A stretch of DNA of 48,396 nt, taken from positions 1 through 48,396 of the forward strand of contig CAYSKJ010000004.1 in NCBI GenBank assembly GCA_964431655.1, written 5' to 3'. The position numbers and the translations under genes were made by a program. The DNA comes from CAYMEV01 sp964431655 [NCBI: uncultured bacterium]. GTDB lineage: Bacteria; CAYMEV01. This document shows, piece by piece, positions 42,317 to 48,396 of the stretch (its first letter is position 1; every line of letters begins with the position of its first letter). The notes under the pieces were generated by a model. It searched no databases, was not told where the DNA came from, and worked only from the letters and a program-made list of their open reading frames with translations.

Positions 42317-43360
42317 ATGGATTTTCATATGTCAAGACTAATATCAATTCTTAAAGAAATAACTGATATACCAAGCCCCAGCGGATTTACCGCCGAGATG
42401 TCCAGGTATATAAAGGATTTTGCTCAAAACCTCGGCTTTTCCATTCTTAATGAACGCAGGGACTCCTTTTATATAAGAATAAACGGAAAAAAATCATCCT
42501 GCACCCCCTTTATCTGCTCCCACTTTGACACCCTGGGAGCAATGGTCTCAGGCATTCGCGGCAAAGGCAGGCTGAGCTTCACCAAGCTCGGCTTCTACCA
42601 CCTGTCTGTTATTGAGAATGAGAATGTATGGGTGATAAACCGTCAGGGCAGGAGGTTCAGGGGTACCGCAGTATTCCAGAAGCCCACCACCCATGTCTAT
42701 ACCCACCAGGACCTGGATGAGAAAAGAAGCCTTGATAATATGGAAATAAGGCTGGATATAGAGGCTGAATCCATAAAGGACACAGAGGACCTTGATATAG
42801 CCACAGGAGACTGCATCGTATTTGATACACGCTTTGAGCATACAGAAACAGGCTTTATAAAATCAAGATATCTGGATGACAAGGCATCGGTGGCAATAAT
42901 GCTCTATGCCCTGGAGCTTTTATCCAAAATTCCTGAAAATGAACGCATTCTTAGCTACTTCTACTTTTCCGACCTTGAAGAAATCGGATACGGAGCCAAT
43001 GTCCAGGTCCCCGGGGAATGCAACCTGGCCCTGGCGCTGGATATGGGGGCAGTGGGCAAAGACCTTAAAACCGATGAATACAAGGTAAGCATATGCGTCA
43101 AGGACGCAGTCATCCCCTATTCTGCCAGGGCAAACAGTTACCTTTTAGACCTCTGCAGGAAGAATAATCTCGATTATGCCCTGGATGTCTACCCCCATTA
43201 CGGCTCGGATGTCATGCCTCTGCTTAACAGCGGCTACGGCGGGGAATTTGCCCTATTCGGCCCCGGGGTTGCAGCCTCCCATTCCTATGAAAGGACGCAT
43301 GAAAAAGGGCTTTACAATACTTTTCAGCTGCTGCATGCCCTTTTGACTGATATAAAATAA
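42317..43360 (+). CDS. M42-family aminopeptidase
   Basis: 347 residues, the usual size. Dinuclear metal ligands are visible in order: CSHFDTLGAMV (His), SRYLDDKASVAI (Asp), SDLEEIGYGAN (Glu-Glu, general base and ligand), LALDMGAVG (Asp) and AASHSYERTHEKG (His). These tetrahedral dodecameric peptidases trim peptides in the cytoplasm. Promoter and AGGAG ribosome binding site are upstream. One base separates its stop from the kinase start. Confidence 0.92.
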   Translation: MDFHMSRLISILKEITDIPSPSGFTAEMSRYIKDFAQNLGFSILNERRDSFYIRINGKKSSCTPFICSHFDTLGAMVSGIRGKGRLSFTKLGFYHLSVIENENVWVINRQGRRFRGTAVFQKPTTHVYTHQDLDEKRSLDNMEIRLDIEAESIKDTEDLDIATGDCIVFDTRFEHTETGFIKSRYLDDKASVAIMLYALELLSKIPENERILSYFYFSDLEEIGYGANVQVPGECNLALALDMGAVGKDLKTDEYKVSICVKDAVIPYSARANSYLLDLCRKNNLDYALDVYPHYGSDVMPLLNSGYGGEFALFGPGVAASHSYERTHEKGLYNTFQLLHALLTDIK

Positions 43361-43361
43361 T

Positions 43362-45404
43362 ATGCAGTTTATTTTTGAATTCATTATCTTCGGCCTGTTT
43401 TTTAACCTGTTTTTCCAGGGACTGCTGAAATACAACAAGACCAAAAGGCTCAAGGACCTGGGCCTTTCAGCCTCCTACCTGATGATTGCCTTTCTCCATT
43501 CAAGAACCCTGATCCTTTTAGAAAGCCTGGACAATCAGAAGCTTTTTATTTCCATAGGCTTATTCGTACTTTTTTTCCTTATATCCACCTTCTGCAAATA
43601 CCCTACCAGGAAACCCGGCACCCAGGCTGCCATGCTCAGCGGGCCCCTATTCTTCTTTCCTGTCCTGATGCTTGTTCTCTCGGCCTTTTATGCAATTTAC
43701 AGCCACTGGACCTTCTTCAATGAAAAAAAGAGGCTCTACATGCTCTACTATACCTTCAGCTATACCCTGCTTACCTTTGCCGGTTTCACCCTTATACTCA
43801 GCTATCATTACAAATCAAGGTTCATACCATATTATGTGCTTATGCTCCTCGGGACACTGTTCCTCTCCATCGGAGAGCATACAGACCTGAAAACCAGGAA
43901 TATCCGCCGGCTTGACAGCCTTGCATCCACAGTCTGCTCATTCCTGCTCATCATTACAATACTATTATTCCACATATTCATAAACTCCCTGAATGCTGAC
44001 ATAAACCTTATTGAGAATAATTTTACCCTTATCCTGCTTTTTTATGCCGGCCTCCTGGTATTGTTCTCCCTCGGCATGAATTCGGCCCTGCGGGACAATA
44101 TAGCTTCCCAGTTGCAGACCCTGCAGATTATAAGGGATATTCAGTCCGGCAAGGTGCCTGAAGCACCCTCCAGCTTAAACCGTGAGAACATCACGGAAAG
44201 CCAGTCAGTCCCCGGCAATCTCTATAAGATCTCCTCAATTATCAAAAAGCACCAGGATACCTCAGCAGATCAGCTTAACAAGCTCAAAGAGGTGGACAGG
44301 CTAAGGGCTGAATTCTTAAGGAATGTAAGCCATGAATTAAGGACCCCCCTTACCATTATCCTGGGATACATCAACCTTATATCCATTAAACTGCAGAAGG
44401 AGAACCTGACTCAGCTTCATACCTACAGCGAGCACGTCAGGGCCCAGGCATCAATCCTCCAGCGCCTGGTGGAGAACATCCTCCTATTCTCCAAAATGGA
44501 AAAAAGATCCATGGAGCTCTACATCGGCCTGATTGATATCCAGTCAACTATTGACAAGCTTATCCATGAATATGAACCCATCATACACCATATGGACATC
44601 ACCGTTGTAAAGAAGGTAAGCCCCTTTAAGATATATGCCGACCAGGAAAAGATATACACGTTATTCCGGGAACTCCTTTCCAATGCCACCAAGTTCACTC
44701 CCAAAGGAGGCAACATTCTAATAAAAAGCGAGATTTTCGAACAGCAGGACCAGGATATAGCAAGGTTCACCTTCCAGGATACCGGCATAGGCATCCCCGA
44801 AGAAAAGATAGAGTCAGCCTTCCAGAAATTCAAGCAGGTTGACGGAGAGGCAAACAGGGAATACGGCGGAACAGGCATGGGACTCCCCCTGTGCAAAGGC
44901 ATTGCTGAACTTCACAACGGCAAAATATCCATTAAAAGCAAGGAAAACCAGGGAACCCGCGTTACCGTTGACATACCCCAGAAAAAGGGCATTATAAAGA
45001 GGATATCCGTCCCGGAAATCCCCAAAGACCTGGACTCCTCAAAAAAATACTTCCTTATAATAGAGGATGATGCCCTTATAGGCGACCTCATCAAAAACTA
45101 CCTTCTAATGAAGGGTGCCGAGGGTATAGTAATCAACAGCGGAAAGGACGCTGAGAAATTCCTCCGTGCCGTCAGACCCTCAGCCTGCACCCTGGACATC
45201 AACCTCCCCGATATGGACGGCTGGAAGGTCTATGATACCATTAAATCTTCCCGCTACGGCAAAGATATCCCGGTAATAATAATCTCCGAAAAGGATGAAA
45301 AGAGCTTCGCTTCCAAAAAAGGCATAAAGATGTATCTTAGCAAACCCATTGACAAAGACCTCTTCGACAGCTACATAGACAAAATCCTGTCTGAGATTTC
45401 CTGA
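43362..45404 (+). CDS. hybrid sensor histidine kinase with membrane input region and receiver
   Basis: 680 residues. Residues 1-240 hold about seven membrane helices with no known sensor domain. HisKA around 315-375, with H324 in FLRNVSHELRTPLTII; HATPase around 420-540 with N box RELLSNATKFTPKGG, DTGIGIPEEKI and YGGTGMGLPLCKG. A receiver follows (about 553-678) with the acidic pocket in IIEDDALI, the phosphoryl Asp in TLDINLPDMDGW and a lysine in MYLSKPIDKD. It thus phosphorylates itself and its receiver; no HPt or output domain is in the window. Confidence 0.9.
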   Translation: MQFIFEFIIFGLFFNLFFQGLLKYNKTKRLKDLGLSASYLMIAFLHSRTLILLESLDNQKLFISIGLFVLFFLISTFCKYPTRKPGTQAAMLSGPLFFFPVLMLVLSAFYAIYSHWTFFNEKKRLYMLYYTFSYTLLTFAGFTLILSYHYKSRFIPYYVLMLLGTLFLSIGEHTDLKTRNIRRLDSLASTVCSFLLIITILLFHIFINSLNADINLIENNFTLILLFYAGLLVLFSLGMNSALRDNIASQLQTLQIIRDIQSGKVPEAPSSLNRENITESQSVPGNLYKISSIIKKHQDTSADQLNKLKEVDRLRAEFLRNVSHELRTPLTIILGYINLISIKLQKENLTQLHTYSEHVRAQASILQRLVENILLFSKMEKRSMELYIGLIDIQSTIDKLIHEYEPIIHHMDITVVKKVSPFKIYADQEKIYTLFRELLSNATKFTPKGGNILIKSEIFEQQDQDIARFTFQDTGIGIPEEKIESAFQKFKQVDGEANREYGGTGMGLPLCKGIAELHNGKISIKSKENQGTRVTVDIPQKKGIIKRISVPEIPKDLDSSKKYFLIIEDDALIGDLIKNYLLMKGAEGIVINSGKDAEKFLRAVRPSACTLDINLPDMDGWKVYDTIKSSRYGKDIPVIIISEKDEKSFASKKGIKMYLSKPIDKDLFDSYIDKILSEIS

Positions 45405-45462
45405 ATCTTTTCAGCTTTATATTATTAATGCCTTTGTTACTTGTTAATGGAAATGATTTATT

Positions 45463-47230
45463 TTTCTAAACTGCCTATGCGGCAGGTCACAGCTACCGGA
45501 AAAGAACCTTTCCTCACCGACTTTTCTAAGCTGCCTATGCGGCAGGTCACTGCAACTACTTACTAAATATCATACAGAAGGATTTCTAAGCTGCCTATGC
45601 GGCAGGTCACAAAATGATAATTCAAGAGGTGGATTTGACAGATTTCTAAGCTGCCTATGCGGCAGGTCACTAACAGTATCACTTAACGGAATTACATTAC
45701 CATTTCTAAGCTGCCTATGCGGCAGGTCACCATAGAGCAGACCTGTTCCCAGATCGAGGAATTTTCTAAGCTGCCTATGCGGCAGGTCACTTATTCAGAC
45801 AGTGAGGCAACCACAAGTATTGTTTCTAAGCTGCCTATGCGGCAGGTCACGATACCCAGTTAGTGCTCGCGGTGTCGTTGCTTTTCTAAGCTGCCTATGC
45901 GGCAGGTCACATTCTGCGAAGTGCAGGCCGGGCAGATAGCCATTTCTAAGCTGCCTATGCGGCAGGTCACTATCTATCGTTCTAATTAACGAACTCATTT
46001 TTTTTCTAAGCTGCCTATGCGGCAGGTCACCTACCGGATTAAATTCTTAAAGCGCGACATCTTTTCTAAGCTGCCTATGCGGCAGGTCACAAATTGGGCA
46101 ACCGTGGCAGATACTCGAGATCTTTCTAAGCTGCCTATGCGGCAGGTCACTATTTTAATGCTGTTTTAGTATCAATTATAATTTTCTAAGCTGCCTATGC
46201 GGCAGGTCACCAAGACTTTCCTGCGACCTGACTGCTGTATCATCTCTAAGCTGCCTATGCGGCAGGTCACTAATCAGTAATAAGCACGGCGGATCATGGA
46301 AATTTCTAAGCTGCCTATGCGGCAGGTCACGCGACATCGTTGGTCTTGAGTCAGCAATAGCATTTCTAAGCTGCCTATGCGGCAGGTCACAACGACATTG
46401 AACCTGAAAAAACTATTAAGGATTTCTAAGCTGCCTATGCGGCAGGTCACACTGCCAGCATATCACTAAGCAAGACGCTAAGTTTCTAAGCTGCCTATGC
46501 GGCAGGTCACATAAAAATCCTGCTATGCGAGGACAGCGCAATTTTCTAAGCTGCCTATGCGGCAGGTCACGTGGAACAGGCGTACCTGGGAGATGACAGG
46601 AATTTCTAAGCTGCCTATGCGGCAGGTCACAAAATAACAGCACTAATATCTGCAAGATCGGCTTTCTAAGCTGCCTATGCGGCAGGTCACTCGCTCGGGT
46701 TTTTGACAATTAGAAATATGGCTTTCTAAGCTGCCTATGCGGCAGGTCACAATTAAATAGTGCATACAGAGGGAATTGTTGGTTTCTAAGCTGCCTATGC
46801 GGCAGGTCACCAAGTGCGCCAAAAGTTCAACATCTGGAATGATTTCTAAGCTGCCTATGCGGCAGGTCACGGTTGCGCTTCGCAGATACGCCGACATCGA
46901 ATTTTCTAAGCTGCCTATGCGGCAGGTCACACCAGGGGTTCATGAACTCAACAGAATACTATTTTCTAAGCTGCCTATGCGGCAGGTCACGCAGAGCTTG
47001 AGCAGTTCTCTGATGCCATTGTTTTCTAAGCTGCCTATGCGGCAGGTCACACCTTCGAAAGTCTTGCCTCGCGCTTTGTAGCTTTCTAAGCTGCCTATGC
47101 GGCAGGTCACTATCTTGCAATGCTGTGGGTTTCCCTTTTAATTTTCTAAGCTGCCTATGCGGCAGGTCACTTCTAATATATGGCTAACTTTCCGGACATA
47201 AATTTCTAAGCTGCCTATGCGGCAGGTCAC
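45463..47230 (-). CRISPR. type I-F CRISPR array, 30 repeats, 29 spacers
   Basis: A 28-bp repeat recurs every 60 bp without exception, so each of the 29 spacers is 32 bp. On the minus strand the repeat begins GTGACCTGCC, folds into CTGCC-GCATA-GGCAG (5-bp stem, 5-base loop) and ends CTTAGAAA, which is the I-F pattern recognised by Cas6f. The repeat at 45463 has one changed base and that at 46243 another. Because the degenerate terminal repeat is far from the cas genes, it is the old, trailer end, and new spacers enter at 47230. No two spacers are alike by eye. Confidence 0.98.
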
Positions 47231-47298
47231 TGAAACAATAGATAGATAAATATTCCGTAATAAATAACATAGACATATATCTGTAGAAAAAGCAATCT
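47231..47298 (-). promoter_or_regulatory. CRISPR leader
   Basis: The 68 bases between the cas6f stop and the first repeat are very AT-rich and contain no gene. In I-F systems the leader sits here and carries the array promoter and IHF sites; no exact motif was assigned. Confidence 0.55.
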
Positions 47299-47880
47299 TT
47301 AAAATTCCGGTACCGTACTACCATCGCTAAGGCCGTATATATTGAATGTCCAGAGATCATTTGCTTGATCAGTTAATATTTTATTGATAAACAAAGAGAA
47401 ATCTTGGCCAGTGCTTGAGCTTTTAATTTTTATATATGGCATTTTAAGTTGTGTTTCCCTGTATTTATCATAACATGAGATTGCTTCCTCCACACTCATT
47501 GAGGTCCGTTTCGCTTTTCTTCTTGCAAGCTTAAGATAATTTCCTTTTTTCTGAATTCGTTTGTAAATAGCATATCCTTTTATGTTCTTTGGCACTTGTC
47601 TTATTGGACTCAATGAAATGTATTCCATGTATTTCTTCAGAACTGTAGGAAGGTCAATTATTTCTAGTTTCGAGGATAGTTTGGAGTGGAGTCTTAATTT
47701 ATTTCCAAGTTTTAAATGATATTTATCATATTCAGGCATGGAAATACCAATCTGTATGTTTCCTTCTGTATCCTGCATCCCGACAAAGATATTGTGCAAA
47801 TCAAAGAAAATTCTACTCCAAATATAATAAGGCGAAATATCTATTACCTGGCAAAGGTCTATTTCTGCAAAGAAGCTCAT
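47299..47880 (-). CDS. cas6f: Cas6f (Csy4) CRISPR RNA endoribonuclease
   Basis: 193 residues (Pseudomonas Csy4 has 187). Cuts the repeat RNA and stays on the hairpin. Catalytic His29 falls exactly at position 29 in FFDLHNIFVG. The family segments IGISMPEYDKY and LGNKLRLHS, the arginine-rich helix region KLARRKAKR, the SSSTGQDFSLFINK stretch with the active serine, and the YGLSDGSTVPEF end (Tyr) are all visible. The ATG at 47880 is chosen since AGGAGG lies directly upstream and it follows the cas7f stop by one base. Confidence 0.95.
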   Translation of the reverse strand: MSFFAEIDLCQVIDISPYYIWSRIFFDLHNIFVGMQDTEGNIQIGISMPEYDKYHLKLGNKLRLHSKLSSKLEIIDLPTVLKKYMEYISLSPIRQVPKNIKGYAIYKRIQKKGNYLKLARRKAKRTSMSVEEAISCYDKYRETQLKMPYIKIKSSSTGQDFSLFINKILTDQANDLWTFNIYGLSDGSTVPEF

Positions 47881-47881
47881 G

Positions 47882-48396
47882 TTAATCCTCCTTGCTGCTT
47901 TCTCCAAATACTCCACCCCTTACCAGAACTGCCATAACATAATGTAGCTCGTCAACAGCCAGATTGTCTATATCGGATATAAACTTCTCAAACAAAGTAT
48001 AGAAATCAATTTTGGAGGCAGGTGGCCTAAAAGCTTTTCCCAATGAAGTTACCGAACCATAGGGCTCAACCGCTATAGGACCTACATACTTTTCACCATC
48101 TGTATTATACCATGTATCGATGGTTCTTATTGCATTTCCGATTTTCTGAGAATGAATACCAGCAATGTCATTCACGGCATATAGAGTTTTGCTTTTTCCC
48201 CCCTTTTCCTTTTTTCCTTTTTTTTGCACAAGCTCCTCACTGGGATAAACCTCCTGTCCCCTGCCAGCCTTTACAAAAGTTTCAATATCCAGCAGAATAT
48301 ATTCATATTTACCAGAGAGAGTATCTCCAATATACTCACTGAGGTTTGCAAGATCGGCATGCTTTGAATCAAAATCTTTAAGGCTGTAATCCTTTC
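47882..48396 (-). CDS. cas7f: Cas7f (Csy3), C-terminal part, cut by the window edge
   Basis: The last 170 residues of the Cascade backbone subunit of type I-F. Reading the frame to the edge gives the segment GRGQEVYPSEELVQ, then SKTLYAVNDIAGIHSQKIGNAIRTIDTW, AVEPYGSVTSLGKAFRPP and the end VRGGVFGESSKED, nearly the same as Csy3 of Pseudomonas. The 5' part and the remaining cas genes (cas8f, cas5f, cas1, cas2-3) would lie beyond the window. Confidence 0.95.
   Translation of the reverse strand, partial: KDYSLKDFDSKHADLANLSEYIGDTLSGKYEYILLDIETFVKAGRGQEVYPSEELVQKKGKKEKGGKSKTLYAVNDIAGIHSQKIGNAIRTIDTWYNTDGEKYVGPIAVEPYGSVTSLGKAFRPPASKIDFYTLFEKFISDIDNLAVDELHYVMAVLVRGGVFGESSKED

Noticed and set aside
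45795-47081. Open frames inside the CRISPR array with recurring DLPHRQLR or SKLPMRQVT peptides
   Set aside because: The period of 60 bp is a multiple of three, so the repeat reads through in frame. These are artefacts, not proteins.
47881-47916. Longer start for cas6f at 47916
   Set aside because: It would overlap cas7f, while the ATG at 47880 has AGGAGG and places the catalytic His at position 29.
45405-48396. CRISPR-associated transposon (I-F3 type)
   Set aside because: No tns genes, tniQ or element ends are visible; the array and cas6f-cas7f order fit a normal I-F defence locus, though the rest of the locus is outside the window.
1-48396. tRNA or rRNA genes
   Set aside because: None was recognised on either strand when reading the intergenic stretches; a covariance search would be decisive.

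Overview
This window is bacterial chromosomal DNA, dense in genes, with moderate GC (clearly below 50% by eye), frequent AGG/AGA arginine codons and good Shine-Dalgarno sites. No rRNA or tRNA gene is visible, so taxonomy rests on gene content. The run rplM-rpsI-rpsB-tsf-pyrH-frr-uppS-cdsA-dxr-rseP, two small lipoproteins, an orphan NtrC-type sigma-54 regulator and hypCDE suggest a diderm, probably anaerobic bacterium. Spirochaetota or a deltaproteobacterium-like lineage are plausible guesses, but neither is proven.

Layout. (a) 1-1.5 kb: insertion-sequence debris, namely short terminal-type repeats and an internally deleted IS1182-like transposase. (b) 1.6-7.8 kb: a YoaP-type acetyltransferase, thrS, a dodecin/PAS pair and a heparinase-like protein. 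(c) 7.9-11.3 kb: an AT-rich segment with an OxlT-type transporter and purE-purK, ending in a broken IS110-type transposase. The same host segment (the 3' end of the heparinase gene) lies on both sides, so this looks like an insertion. (d) 11.4-15.6 kb, minus strand: a compact operon speD-hypC-hypE-hypD-tatD-methyltransferase. (e) 15.7-20.4 kb, plus strand: secreted TPR-like protein, sulfatase-superfamily protein and two membrane glycosyltransferases, probably a surface-glycan operon. (f) 20.4-25.1 kb, minus strand: TPR protein, alpha/beta hydrolase, proline dehydrogenase and a histone-deacetylase-family enzyme, behind a good sigma-54 promoter. (g) 25.2-39.5 kb, minus strand: a long, tightly coupled series from rplM to an NtrC-type regulator, including the ribosome/isoprenoid/phospholipid housekeeping block, a second HDAC-family enzyme, two lipoproteins, glmM and an HU-like protein. 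(h) 39.6-45.4 kb, mostly plus strand: split coaB/coaC, a possible DUF721 protein, pcm, an M42 peptidase and a hybrid histidine kinase. (i) 45.5-48.4 kb: a type I-F CRISPR array of 30 repeats, with cas6f and the 3' part of cas7f at the window edge.

How things may work together. The sigma-54 regulator is encoded next to a sigma-54 promoter with an upstream inverted repeat, so it may control the TPR/hydrolase/proline dehydrogenase/deacetylase operon. Two genes (speD, coaB) have promoters placed so that transcription would begin at or next to the start codon, which points to leaderless mRNAs. The rpsB gene is preceded by a structured leader that could serve autoregulation. The CRISPR array is read on the minus strand, away from the cas genes. 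Its trailer-end repeat is degenerate, as expected for the oldest end.
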